Positions 8,809-17,894 of a stretch of DNA of 64,000 nt are shown here, piece by piece. The DNA lies in contig CAYNJG010000006.1 of assembly GCA_964397295.1 (NCBI GenBank), positions 8,282 to 72,281 on the forward strand, read 5' to 3'. The translations under genes and the position numbers were made by a program. Below the pieces are notes generated by a model, which saw nothing but the letters and a program-made list of their open reading frames with translations, searched no databases and was not told the DNA's origin. The stretch's first letter is position 1, and every line of letters starts with the position of its first letter. Source of the DNA: CAYNJG01 sp964397295 (GTDB lineage Bacteria > Planctomycetota > Planctomycetia > Pirellulales > Pirellulaceae).

Positions 8809-10521
8809 ATGTCCCACCCGAAAACGCACCAGCACCGTGCAGTGCTCGTTGCTTGCATTTTGTTTGCTCTGGCAACTCTAGCACCGAAAAAAACACTTGC
8901 CCAAACCGTTCAATCCAAACGCGGGATGGTGGCGACCGTTCAGCCACTCGCAACTGATGCGGGGATCGCTGCGTTCGAGGCGGGAGGAAACGCCATTGAT
9001 GCAGCCGTTGCCGCGGCGCTGACGCTGGGCGTTGTCGATGGACACAATTCCGGATTAGGCGGAGGTTGTTTCGTCCTCATTCGATCCGCCGACGGTTCGG
9101 TTACTGCGATTGATGGTCGAGAAATGGCGCCCGCCGCCGCGACGCGTGACATGTTTATACGAGACGGCGTTGCTGTTCCGGAACTGAGCACGACGGGGCC
9201 TCTGGCTATCGGTGTTCCCGGCGCGTTGGCGGCGTATGACAAAGCCATCATGAAGCACGGCAAGCTAAAAATCTCAGATCTGCTCCGCCGCGCAGCCGAT
9301 CAAGCAGACAAAGGCTTTGCTGTCGATCGCGTTTACGCACGCAACTTGCGCCAAAGCCAACCGAACCTTCTTCGATTTCCTGGCTCGCGCGCCATGTTGC
9401 TGAAGCAAGACGATACGCCGTACTTGGAAGGCGAAATCCTCCAACTGCCGGAACTAGCCAAGTCTTATCGGGCAATGGCCGAGCAAGGCACGGATTGGTT
9501 CTACCGTGGAGAGTTCGCTGCAACAGTGGGCGAATGGATGAAGGCAAACGGCGGGCTTGTGACGCGCGACGACTTCGCGAACTACAAAACCGTAAAACGA
9601 GATCCGATCGAGACAGACTATCGAGGATACAAAATCGTTGGCTTTCCGCCGCCCAGTTCCGGTGGCGTTCACGTTGGCCAGATTCTGAACATATTAGAGC
9701 ACTTCGAAATGGAGCAGCTATTGGCATCGGATTCAGTGACCGCCCAACACGTGATTGCCGAAGCGATGAAGTTGGCGTTTGCCGATCGAGCACACTGGCT
9801 CGGCGACGCGGACGTTGCCAAAGTTCCTCGTGGCCTCGTTAGCAAGGAATATGCGAAGCAACTTGCAAGTCGGATCGATCTGCAGCGTGCGTCGGAGGTT
9901 CCAAGTCATGGCCTTCCGCCAAATTGGGAATCGGACGTTTACGGAAAACACACCACACACATTGCGACCGCGGACGAGGCTGGCAACTGGGTCGCAATCA
10001 CGGCGACGGTGAATACGTCGTTCGGTTCCAAGGTCGTCGTACCGGGGACCGGCGTTGTTCTTAACAACGAGATGGACGATTTTTCCTCGCAGCCAGGCCA
10101 GCCCAATGCGTTCGGACTCGTCGGCGCTGAAGCGAACGCAGTGGCACCCGGAAAACGGCCGCTGTCCAGTATGAGTCCGACGATCGTTTTGAAAGACGGC
10201 AAGCCAGTACTAACCGTTGGTGCCGCTGGCGGCCCGAAAATCATCACGCAGGTTTTGCTTGCCATCGTGCGTTACGTCGATGGCAAACAAAACATTGCCG
10301 ACTCCATCATGCAACCGAGAATCCATCACCAATGGCGACCCGCACGATTGTTTGTTGAACGGACGATGGATGCATCGACGATCCACGCACTAGCCGCCAA
10401 AGGCCACGGAATCGAATATCTGACCAGCGCCGGAATCAGCCAAGCGATCACGCAACTTCCCAACGGAACGTTCATTGGCATCGCTGACCCTCGCGTCCCG
10501 GGCAAAGCAGCTGGGTACTAA
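8809..10521 (+). CDS. ggt: Gamma-glutamyltransferase
   Basis: Periplasmic N-terminal-nucleophile hydrolase of 570 residues with signal peptide (about 1-31). It cleaves or transfers gamma-glutamyl groups. The autocleavage site is HTTH with Thr382 as the expected nucleophile, splitting the chain into about 381- and 189-residue subunits. GNAIDAAVAAALTLGVV near the N-terminus, PPPSSGGVH before the cleavage site, and PLSSMSPTIV plus GAAGGPKIITQ in the small subunit are family motifs. The gene ends 3 bases before dapF. This pairing and the surrounding murein genes suggest action on gamma-D-Glu-meso-DAP peptides, although glutathione-like compounds are the usual substrates. Family call is firm; the substrate is an inference. 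Confidence 0.95.
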   Translation: MSHPKTHQHRAVLVACILFALATLAPKKTLAQTVQSKRGMVATVQPLATDAGIAAFEAGGNAIDAAVAAALTLGVVDGHNSGLGGGCFVLIRSADGSVTAIDGREMAPAAATRDMFIRDGVAVPELSTTGPLAIGVPGALAAYDKAIMKHGKLKISDLLRRAADQADKGFAVDRVYARNLRQSQPNLLRFPGSRAMLLKQDDTPYLEGEILQLPELAKSYRAMAEQGTDWFYRGEFAATVGEWMKANGGLVTRDDFANYKTVKRDPIETDYRGYKIVGFPPPSSGGVHVGQILNILEHFEMEQLLASDSVTAQHVIAEAMKLAFADRAHWLGDADVAKVPRGLVSKEYAKQLASRIDLQRASEVPSHGLPPNWESDVYGKHTTHIATADEAGNWVAITATVNTSFGSKVVVPGTGVVLNNEMDDFSSQPGQPNAFGLVGAEANAVAPGKRPLSSMSPTIVLKDGKPVLTVGAAGGPKIITQVLLAIVRYVDGKQNIADSIMQPRIHHQWRPARLFVERTMDASTIHALAAKGHGIEYLTSAGISQAITQLPNGTFIGIADPRVPGKAAGY

Positions 10522-10524
10522 TCG

Positions 10525-11403
10525 ATGAGTAGCCCGATGCGATTTACAAAAATGCACGGCGCAGGAAACGACTACGTCTACGTCGATGGTTTTCGTGACG
10601 AGCTTCCACCAGATCCTTCGGCCACCGCGATCGAAATATCCAATCGACACACAGGTATTGGTGCGGACGGTCTCGTCCTGATCTGTCAGTCTGACATCGC
10701 CGACGCTGAAATGCGGATGTTCAATGCGGACGGCAGCGAAGCAGAAATGTGCGGCAATGGAATCCGCTGTGTCGCCAAATACCTGCATGATCACGGGATC
10801 GTCGAAAAAGAGAAGATCATGATCGCGACAGGCGATGGTATCAAAACGCTTGATGTTTTCGTGGAAGGCGGAAAAGTCACGAGTGTTCGCGTCGACATGG
10901 GAGTTCCCAAACTCGCGGCAACCGAAATCCCAACGTTGATAGAAGAAAACGCGAGCCAAGTAGTGAATGCCGCAATCGAAGTCGACGGAAAGCAGTTGCG
11001 AGTCACGTGTGTCTCCATGGGCAACCCGCACTGCGTGATCTTCGTCGATGAGCTATCGATTGATCCAATCTCCACATCTGAAATGGACGATCTGGTTCTC
11101 AGGCTCGGTCCCGAAATCGAAACCGACCCACGTTTTCCCGATCGCACGAACGTCGAATTCGTAACCGTCATTTCGCCCGCGGAAGTAAGGCAGCGGACTT
11201 GGGAACGTGGTAGTGGAGAGACGATGGCATGTGGGACGGGTGCGAGTGCCGTTTGTGTGGCTGGTGTTTTGGTCGGACGCACCGAACGTCGCCTCACTTG
11301 TCATCTTCTTGGCGGAACATTGCAACTTGATTGGGACGAAGCGAGTAACCACGTTTTTATGACGGGACCTGCACAAGAAGTTTTTCGCGGCGAGTTTGGG
11401 TAG
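10525..11403 (+). CDS. dapF: Diaminopimelate epimerase
   Basis: Cytosolic PLP-independent racemase interconverting LL- and meso-diaminopimelate for lysine and peptidoglycan synthesis; in the reverse sense it could feed recovered meso-DAP into catabolism. 292 residues. The two catalytic cysteines are C76 in EMCGNGIRCVAKY and the Cys of GETMACGTGASA near the C-terminus. The N-terminal MRFTKMHGAGNDYVYVDG is the standard DapF opening. It begins 3 bases after ggt and is very likely co-transcribed. Its presence shows that the host makes or uses meso-DAP, consistent with a peptidoglycan wall in this planctomycete. Confidence 0.97.
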   Translation: MSSPMRFTKMHGAGNDYVYVDGFRDELPPDPSATAIEISNRHTGIGADGLVLICQSDIADAEMRMFNADGSEAEMCGNGIRCVAKYLHDHGIVEKEKIMIATGDGIKTLDVFVEGGKVTSVRVDMGVPKLAATEIPTLIEENASQVVNAAIEVDGKQLRVTCVSMGNPHCVIFVDELSIDPISTSEMDDLVLRLGPEIETDPRFPDRTNVEFVTVISPAEVRQRTWERGSGETMACGTGASAVCVAGVLVGRTERRLTCHLLGGTLQLDWDEASNHVFMTGPAQEVFRGEFG

Positions 11404-11452
11404 ATACGGGAAACGGAGAATTGTGGTCCGCGTCCGCCGACGCACCTCTCAC

Positions 11453-12667
11453 TTACTTCATCTCAGCCGCAACTTGTTCTGCGGCGCGGAAGACTCGCAT
11501 CACGTTTTGCCCCATCACTTTATGGATGTCTTCTTCCGAGTAACCACGATTCAACATTTCTTGTGTGATCAGCGGATAGGTCGATACATCTTCGAGCTGT
11601 TTTGGCACCGTTCCGATTCCGTCGAAATCCGAACCGATGCCCACGTGATCAATTCCACAGTTCTTCACCAGATGATCGATGTGATCGATGACGTCGTGAA
11701 TCGAACCGCGAGGCATTGGGTGCTCGAGATCCCATTTGGCGATTACCTCATCGACTTCTTTCTCCGGCTTTCCGGCTGCCTCGAGTTCGCCTTTTTTCTT
11801 TTCGCGTGCACGTCGAAGCGTAACAGCATCCGGCGCGATAAACCCAGAATAGAAATTGACCATGATCACGCCGCCATTCTTTTTGACTAGCGGTAAAACG
11901 TCGTCGGGAACGTTTCGCGGATGATCGCCGATTGCTCGGGCTGACGAGTGCGAATAGATGATCGGAGCTTTCGAAACTCGCATCGCGTCACGCATCGTGT
12001 CGTCGGAAACGTGTGAAATGTCAACGAGCATGCCTAACCGATTCATCTCGAGCACGATCTCTTCGCCGAATTTCGTGAGGCCTCCGTGCTTGGGTTCGTC
12101 CGTGGACGCGTCCGCCCAATCGAGGTTCGCGGAATGCGTGAGCGTCATGTATCGAGCACCGAGTTTGTAGAGCCGACGAAGAACACTGATCGAGTTTTCG
12201 ATCGAATGGCCGCCTTCCATTCCGATCATGGACGCGATCTTGCCGTTTTTTATCGCTCGATCGATGTCGTCGGTGGTCAGGCAGAGCTCGAACGTATCCG
12301 GGTATTGTTTCACCATTTCGTGAACGAACTCTATTTGTTCCAGGGTCGCTTGCAGTGACTCACCACGAAGTCGAGTGCTGACTGGCACGTAGACAGACCA
12401 GAACTGTGCTTTTACTCCCCCTGCTCGCAATCGCGGAATGTCCGTGTGCAACTGTGGCTGAGCCTTGTTGATATCGACCTTGCTAAACGGCGGCGTTCCC
12501 AACTCACGAAACGCCCACGGTAGATCGTTGTGCCCGTCCACCAGAACTGTCGAGGCGTGTAGCTTCTTTGCTTCTTCGGTGAGTACAACTTTGGGTCGTT
12601 CTTCTGCGTACACCATCGATGAAAACAATAATGCAAAAGCGTAGGACGTGGGGAAATAGCTTTTCAT
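11453..12667 (-). CDS. M19 membrane (renal-type) dipeptidase
   Basis: Zinc dipeptidase of peptidase family M19, 404 residues with signal peptide (MKSYFPTSYAFALLFSSMVYA). Metal ligands are visible as H46-x-D48 in VDGHNDLPWAF, the bridging Glu in MIGMEGGHS, and His residues in LTHSANLDWAD and ISHVSDD; GIGSDFDGIG near the C-terminus completes the site. M19 enzymes accept D-amino acids at the C-terminal position and so can split L-Ala-D-Glu-type dipeptides. It lies 13 bases downstream of the AmiE-NamZ fusion gene on the same strand, suggesting peptide hydrolysis after muropeptide release. Its stop is 49 bases from the convergent dapF stop. Confidence 0.94.
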   Translation of the reverse strand: MKSYFPTSYAFALLFSSMVYAEERPKVVLTEEAKKLHASTVLVDGHNDLPWAFRELGTPPFSKVDINKAQPQLHTDIPRLRAGGVKAQFWSVYVPVSTRLRGESLQATLEQIEFVHEMVKQYPDTFELCLTTDDIDRAIKNGKIASMIGMEGGHSIENSISVLRRLYKLGARYMTLTHSANLDWADASTDEPKHGGLTKFGEEIVLEMNRLGMLVDISHVSDDTMRDAMRVSKAPIIYSHSSARAIGDHPRNVPDDVLPLVKKNGGVIMVNFYSGFIAPDAVTLRRAREKKKGELEAAGKPEKEVDEVIAKWDLEHPMPRGSIHDVIDHIDHLVKNCGIDHVGIGSDFDGIGTVPKQLEDVSTYPLITQEMLNRGYSEEDIHKVMGQNVMRVFRAAEQVAAEMK

Positions 12668-12680
12668 AGATTAGTTCTAC

Positions 12681-15098
12681 TTAATTTTTGTAGTGCAAGA
12701 ATCGAGCTCGCCTTTTCGCGAATGCGTCCAAGTCCGTTCGTATTCCGGTTAAGATTTCTTCCGCCGTCTTGCCTGCTTTGATCCATCGCAGCGTACGTTG
12801 GCTGCACAGCAGGCGATTCGCTTTGTCTATCTGCCAATCAGCTTCGTACAAGCGATGCAACGTGCATGCTAACGCAATTCCACAATGCATAGGATCGAAC
12901 GTCTTGCGATCGGTGATCGAGATTTGAATCCCACCACACTCTTCGTTCGCGAATTTGCTTGACGTCGGCTTGAAGTTGCGAGGCGTAAACCGCACACCAT
13001 CAAGCCCGGCGGTATTGAGTGCTTTTGCTAGATCGATCGAAGAAATCCACGGTGCCCCAACGATTTCAAACGGCGTATCCGTGCCTCGACCGACAGATAG
13101 ATTCGTGGTTTCCCAAAGGCCGATACCAGGGTAGAGCAGAGCTTCGTTCAGGTTCCGCATGTTCGGAGACGGATTCACCCACGGCTGACCGGTTTCGTCA
13201 AAGTAACTGTGTCGCGACCAGCCTTCGCAGTTGACAACGTGCAAGTCGAGCTCTTCCAGTCCTAGCTCGGCTTTAAACATCCTTGCCAATTCGCCAACCG
13301 TCATTCCATGGCGCACGGGCAACGAATGGAAGGCTACGAAAGATTCCGATCCCTCGTCTAGCATTGGCCCGCCAACCTCTTGTCCGTTGATCGGGTTAGG
13401 TCGATCAAGCACAACGAATCGCTTGTCGTTCTTGGCTGCAGCCTTCATGGCCAAACCCATCGTCGAAATGTACGTGTAAAAGCGACAGCCGATGTCTTGG
13501 ATATCGAAAACGAGCGTGTCGATTTTGGAGAGCTGCTCGGTAGTCGGTTCCCGTGTTTTTCCGTAGAGGCTGAAGACCTGCATGCCCGATTGACCGTCAA
13601 CCGAATCACCAACGATGCTCTGATCGAGATTCCCCGCGATACCGTGTTCGGGGCTAAACAACGCAGCGAGATTTACGCTCGGGCTCTTTCGCAAAAGTTC
13701 GATTGTCGTGCGAGATTCGTTGTCGACGCCGGTTTGATTCGTGATCAGGCCAACGCGTTGGTTTTCGAGAATCGCAAATTGGTCCTGGATAAGTACGTCA
13801 ATTCCGGTTCGCACATGTTTGGCTGCTTGGTTGGCATTCGAACTGGCGTTTGAAACGGGTGTCGCAAGAAGTTCATCATCGATGGCGGAAATGGCAACGG
13901 TCGCCATGCGTCCAGCAAGTCGATTGATGGAGCCTTTTCCATTGGGATGCACACGGTTGCTGAGAAAGATAAAAAACATTTCATGAGTGGGGTCGATCCA
14001 AAGTACGGTGCCTGTAAAACCACCGTGCCCGAACGCGCGGTCGGACATGTTCTCTCCACGGTTCGACGAGTAACCCGTTAGCTTGTCCCAGCCCAGGCCG
14101 CGAATGCTCACTTTCTCGCCTTCGACAATCTGGTAAGCACCCGTCATTAACTCGACTGTTGCTTGCGAAAGAATCCGCTTGCCGCCGTACTGTCCGCCGT
14201 TCAGCATCATCTGGGCGTAGATAGCGATATCTTCCGCAGTGGAAAACAATCCGGCGTGTCCGGCGACTCCGTCCATCAAAAAAGCTCGCGGATCGTGTAC
14301 TTCGCCACGCATCCACCGCGACTCGCGTTGCTCCGTCGTGGCCGCTCGCTTCTTTAGTTCTTCACTGGGCACGTAGCCCGATTCACTCATGCCCAGTGGT
14401 TCGAAAATGTTCTGCTTGGAAAACGCATCGACGGTTAGTCCACTTTGTCGCTCGATTAGGTCGTCGAGCAAAATGAAACCGACGTCGGAATAGACAAAAC
14501 GTTTTCCCGGGTCGTACATGGTGTTTAGGTTATGGATGTTCTTGAACGCCTGTTCGCGACCTTGTTCGTAGTCTCCGATGGCGTTGTCCGGCACGAATCC
14601 TGCTTGGTGCGTGAGCAGCTGAGTAACGGTGATGTTGTTTTTTTCCGAGTTGCCGAATTCGGGAATGTACGTTGTCACTTTGTCTCGAAGTCGAATCTTA
14701 CCTTGCTCGAACAAGACCATTACGCTCGTGGCTGTCGCGACGGGCTTAGTGATCGACGCCATGTCGAACACCGTGTCTTTCTTCATCTCCAGCTTGTTTG
14801 GCTGAATCTCGCGATGGCCGTACGCACGATGAAATGCGATTTTGCCTTTCCGTCCGATCAATACGACGCAGCCCGGCATGCGCTGAGCTTTGATGCCTTC
14901 CGCTGCCAGTTCGTCGATCAGCTCGAGTCGATCGCCATGCATGCCAACGGCTTCTGGTTCAACGACTGGCAATTTCGCCAACGCGACCGAACTATTCACT
15001 GCAAAAGCAAAGACAACGCACAGAGTCGCGCACATGGGCGGATGGAGTTTGAGTATCATGCATGGTCTCGCAGGTTTGATGCCTGATTGTCGCTTCAA
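12681..15098 (-). CDS. namZ: Fusion of AmiE-like serine hydrolase with NamZ (DUF1343) exo-N-acetylmuramidase
   Basis: Predicted exported 805-residue enzyme with two catalytic halves. Residues 45-405 form a class-C beta-lactamase-like domain with S115-I-T-K118, Y203-S-D205 and H358-G-G360. Residues 428-805 are DUF1343/NamZ, with GLITNQTG, FSPEHG (482-486), the FDIQDIGCRFYTY segment, LDRPNP, PSPNM and ETTNLSVGRGT. In Bacillus subtilis the separate neighbours AmiE (serine amidase of this fold) and NamZ (exo-MurNAc-ase) act in sequence in muropeptide recycling. Here both folds are in one chain, next to murQ. The serine domain could instead be an esterase or D,D-peptidase. The signal peptide fits better from Met14 (15059). 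The gene is divergent from murQ with only 27 bases between starts, so the promoters overlap the coding ends. An M19 dipeptidase gene follows after 13 bases. Confidence 0.9.
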   Translation of the reverse strand: MKRQSGIKPARPCMILKLHPPMCATLCVVFAFAVNSSVALAKLPVVEPEAVGMHGDRLELIDELAAEGIKAQRMPGCVVLIGRKGKIAFHRAYGHREIQPNKLEMKKDTVFDMASITKPVATATSVMVLFEQGKIRLRDKVTTYIPEFGNSEKNNITVTQLLTHQAGFVPDNAIGDYEQGREQAFKNIHNLNTMYDPGKRFVYSDVGFILLDDLIERQSGLTVDAFSKQNIFEPLGMSESGYVPSEELKKRAATTEQRESRWMRGEVHDPRAFLMDGVAGHAGLFSTAEDIAIYAQMMLNGGQYGGKRILSQATVELMTGAYQIVEGEKVSIRGLGWDKLTGYSSNRGENMSDRAFGHGGFTGTVLWIDPTHEMFFIFLSNRVHPNGKGSINRLAGRMATVAISAIDDELLATPVSNASSNANQAAKHVRTGIDVLIQDQFAILENQRVGLITNQTGVDNESRTTIELLRKSPSVNLAALFSPEHGIAGNLDQSIVGDSVDGQSGMQVFSLYGKTREPTTEQLSKIDTLVFDIQDIGCRFYTYISTMGLAMKAAAKNDKRFVVLDRPNPINGQEVGGPMLDEGSESFVAFHSLPVRHGMTVGELARMFKAELGLEELDLHVVNCEGWSRHSYFDETGQPWVNPSPNMRNLNEALLYPGIGLWETTNLSVGRGTDTPFEIVGAPWISSIDLAKALNTAGLDGVRFTPRNFKPTSSKFANEECGGIQISITDRKTFDPMHCGIALACTLHRLYEADWQIDKANRLLCSQRTLRWIKAGKTAEEILTGIRTDLDAFAKRRARFLHYKN

Positions 15099-15125
15099 GA
15101 CGCTCCATAAACAACCATTGATTCT

Positions 15126-16031
15126 GTGCTAGATCGTCTAACAACCGAACAACGCAATCCTGCGTCAGAAAAAGTCGATCAAATGTCGACGATTGATGTT
15201 GTCCAATTAATGAACCGCGAGGATCAAACCGTCGCGGAAGCAGTCGGCAAAGAATCGACACACATTGCACAGGCAGTCGATGCGATTGTCGCAGCGATTC
15301 GCGACGACGGTAGATTAATCTACATGGGAGCGGGCACGTCTGGCAGGCTTGGCGTGTTGGATGCAAGTGAATGCCCGCCGACGTTCAATACGAATCCTGA
15401 ATTAGTCGTCGGACTGATCGCTGGTGGTCACGGTGCACTTGTTCGCTCCATCGAGGGTGCTGAGGATTTCCAAGAGTACGGAGCACAAGATCTCGATGAA
15501 ATCGAAGTTAGCGAAAAAGATGTAGTCGTCGGAATCGCCACCAGCGGCCGCACGCCCTACGTCATCGGAGGCCTTGCTCACGCGCAACAGAAAGGCTGCA
15601 CCACCGTGGGACTCGCTTGCAACGCCGGTTCGAAACTTGAAACCGTTTCGGACATCATGATCTGCCCGATTGTTGGACCTGAAATTGTCAGCGGGTCGAC
15701 ACGGATGAAAGCGGGAACCGCCACAAAGTTGGTACTGAATACACTCACCACGGCAGCAATGATTCGGTTGGGCAAAACTTACGGTAACTTGATGGTCGAT
15801 CTTCGCGCGTCGAACGAGAAACTCAAAGATCGTTCACACCGCATTGTCAAAACACTTACGGGTGTTGATGACAACGTTGCGTCGGAACTACTGGACAGCT
15901 GCGACGGAGAAGTGAAAACGGCGATCGTTGCTTTTCATCAAAAGGTGGATGCGGCGGTAGCGAGAGAGCTTTTGAAGGAGGCGAAAGGCCATCTGCGCAC
16001 AGCAATGGATCCGTCCGAGTCGTCACCATGA
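15126..16031 (+). CDS. murQ: N-acetylmuramic acid 6-phosphate etherase MurQ
   Basis: Cytosolic lyase that removes the D-lactyl ether from MurNAc-6-phosphate, giving GlcNAc-6-phosphate. 301 residues, full length. The opening LTTEQRNPASEKVDQMST, the SIS-domain core YMGAGTSGRLGVLDASECPPTF with its catalytic Glu, GIATSGRTPYV, VGPEIVSGSTRMKAGTATK and NLMVDLRASNEKL are all conserved. The start is GTG at 15126, where family similarity begins. Its end overlaps the kinase gene in an ATGA arrangement. It provides the common step after AnmK and after the MurNAc kinase. Confidence 0.97.
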   Translation: MLDRLTTEQRNPASEKVDQMSTIDVVQLMNREDQTVAEAVGKESTHIAQAVDAIVAAIRDDGRLIYMGAGTSGRLGVLDASECPPTFNTNPELVVGLIAGGHGALVRSIEGAEDFQEYGAQDLDEIEVSEKDVVVGIATSGRTPYVIGGLAHAQQKGCTTVGLACNAGSKLETVSDIMICPIVGPEIVSGSTRMKAGTATKLVLNTLTTAAMIRLGKTYGNLMVDLRASNEKLKDRSHRIVKTLTGVDDNVASELLDSCDGEVKTAIVAFHQKVDAAVARELLKEAKGHLRTAMDPSESSP

Positions 16032-16918
16032 GAATTGTCGCGGGATGTGACGGCGGTGGAACGAAATGTCACGTGCAGGTTTGTCTTTGCGAAGAAGATG
16101 GGACAAAGATTCGCACTTCTGAGGCGATCACCGGACCTGCCAATGTTCGCTCGACGCCGGAGCTGGCGCTGCAGAATATTCAGCAAGCGTTCAACGAAGC
16201 GTTTCTGAAGCTCGAGCTACCCGTCTCGAGAAAGATTGACACAATCGTGGCGGCGCTCGCGGGTGCCGGTACTGAAGACGCACAAGTCGAATGGCAGGGA
16301 AAGCTGACCGAAGCATTTTCCGTGGATGACGCCAAGGTCGTAGCAGATGCCGAAGTGTTGTTCTCCGCCGCGGATACGAATGGTGCCGCCGTGGCGACGA
16401 TCATTGGCACCGGCTCAATCGCATGGGCTCGAGATCACGCTGGCAACCTTTCACGGGCAGGTGGGCTTGGGCCTGCCATCGGAGATGGCGGCAGCTCATT
16501 TTGGATTGGCAAGCGAGCGATTCACCAATTCGAAAGCGGAGGAGCATCGAGCCGCTTAGCGGAGTTTCTTGGCGACTTAGATCTTGCGAGCCTTAGTCAT
16601 CGAGAAACGGCACAACTTGCTCCAAAGATCTTTGAATTGGCGCAACACGACGAAGCGGCAGAGACGATCATCAATGACGCCGCGAGGAATATCGCCATGC
16701 TTGTCGTCGAATCAACGCAACGAATTCCGACGAGTCCGGAGAAACCGTTGGACTGGATCTGTGCCGGTGGAATTGCGTTGGGACAGCCCGCGTTTTTGGA
16801 TGTTGTCCGCAACAACGCAGCTGAATCAGTGTTTTTGAGTGCTCCGTCTTTGGTCGCAACGCCAGTCGATGGAGCAGTCAAACTAGCGATGAATCGAACG
16901 TTCCCGAAAAGGAGTTGA
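16028..16918 (+). CDS. BadF/BadG-family amino-sugar kinase (GlcNAc/MurNAc kinase-like)
   Basis: ASKHA-fold kinase of 296 residues. GCDGGGTKCHV is phosphate-1, ALAGAG and VVADAEVLF follow, GTGSIAWARD and GGLGPAIGDGGSSFWIG are the sugar and phosphate-2 loops, and CAGGIALG is the adenosine motif. Members phosphorylate GlcNAc (NagK) or, in clostridia, both MurNAc and GlcNAc (MurK). The ATGA overlap with murQ strongly suggests that MurNAc is a substrate here: NamZ releases MurNAc, this enzyme makes MurNAc-6-phosphate, and MurQ converts it. GlcNAc kinase activity is equally possible and both may occur. No terminator is visible before the convergent gene. Confidence 0.88.
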   Translation: MRIVAGCDGGGTKCHVQVCLCEEDGTKIRTSEAITGPANVRSTPELALQNIQQAFNEAFLKLELPVSRKIDTIVAALAGAGTEDAQVEWQGKLTEAFSVDDAKVVADAEVLFSAADTNGAAVATIIGTGSIAWARDHAGNLSRAGGLGPAIGDGGSSFWIGKRAIHQFESGGASSRLAEFLGDLDLASLSHRETAQLAPKIFELAQHDEAAETIINDAARNIAMLVVESTQRIPTSPEKPLDWICAGGIALGQPAFLDVVRNNAAESVFLSAPSLVATPVDGAVKLAMNRTFPKRS

Positions 16919-16974
16919 CCCATCCATGGCGAAACGGCGATCGGCCAAATGGAGGGGCGCTTGAATCTCCACTG

Positions 16975-17646
16975 CTAAGAGCGAACGTATCCAGCGGGGA
17001 TACCGACGAATGGGTTTTGCTCGATTTCCATGCCAATTTTCGTTGGCGGGCCATGGCCAGGAAAGACCACCGTTTCGTCATCAAATCTGAAGAGTTTTTT
17101 CTGGATCGAGTGTTCCAGTTCACCAAAATCGCCGTCAGCAAAATCCGTGCGACCGATGCCTCCGTGGAAAAGAACGTCTCCGCCGAAGATCACGTTCTTG
17201 GTGCTTCGATAAACGAAAACAATATGCCCCCTGGAATGACCAGGCGTATCAAGGATCTCGAAAGGGATGCCAGCATATTCGATAGTGTCCCCCTCGTTTA
17301 GCTCTTGATCCGCAGGCGGGCTTACTAGAGATGCACCAAATGGTGCGGAGAGGTTTGCTTCAGGGTCTGTGAGCTTGTATGCATCGCCACTTCCAATGAG
17401 CAAGGGAATCGCGGGCCAGTCGCTTTTCATAGCTTCATTGCCAGCAATATGGTCGGAATGGCCGTGCGTATTTAGAATCGCTACCGGGTTTAATTGCTCA
17501 CGTTTCAAATACGCAACAAGCTGCTCTGCTTGGAATCCTGGATCAATAACGATGCAATCCGCTTGACCCTCCTTGCTTACGATGTAAGTATTTTCGGCAA
17601 AGAGCTGAGATTCGATGGATTCGATGATAAGGTTCTCGATCCTCAC
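16975..17646 (-). CDS. Metallo-beta-lactamase-fold hydrolase (glyoxalase II-like)
   Basis: 223-residue cytosolic MBL-fold hydrolase. The metal site is T-H61-G-H63-S-D65-H66, then DTPGHSRGH, GGDVLF and FPGHGPPT. The overall order matches the small YcbL/GloB-like group that hydrolyses thioesters such as S-lactoylglutathione or related compounds; the true substrate cannot be read from sequence. It stands alone, convergent with the kinase gene (56 bases apart). Confidence 0.9.
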   Translation of the reverse strand: MRIENLIIESIESQLFAENTYIVSKEGQADCIVIDPGFQAEQLVAYLKREQLNPVAILNTHGHSDHIAGNEAMKSDWPAIPLLIGSGDAYKLTDPEANLSAPFGASLVSPPADQELNEGDTIEYAGIPFEILDTPGHSRGHIVFVYRSTKNVIFGGDVLFHGGIGRTDFADGDFGELEHSIQKKLFRFDDETVVFPGHGPPTKIGMEIEQNPFVGIPAGYVRS

Positions 17647-17894
17647 TGATTTTGATCTCCGGTCGTGCGCGATTGCTCGCTACACTGGTAATAAGGAGTG
17701 GGCTTTGACGGTTGCGTGGGTGTGACTCGCAACGGGGGTGATTGTAATGCTCACTACCACAAATGGCGATACTTCAAGAAAACGGGACACCAGCCTATTC
17801 AATTTGGCAGCAACTTACGGCGCATAAGAAAACGCCGCTAATTTCGCATCGAACTTCAGGGAAGAAGTCGCAGGCGATGAAGGAGTAACACTCG

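Noticed and set aside
10390..11031. 213-residue minus-strand open frame
   Set aside because: Antisense to the end of ggt and most of dapF, both firmly identified.
17711..17733. GTTGCG/CGCAAC inverted repeat upstream of the DUF1571 gene
   Set aside because: Arms of only 6 bp with an 11-nt spacer are expected by chance at this scale; not strong enough to list.
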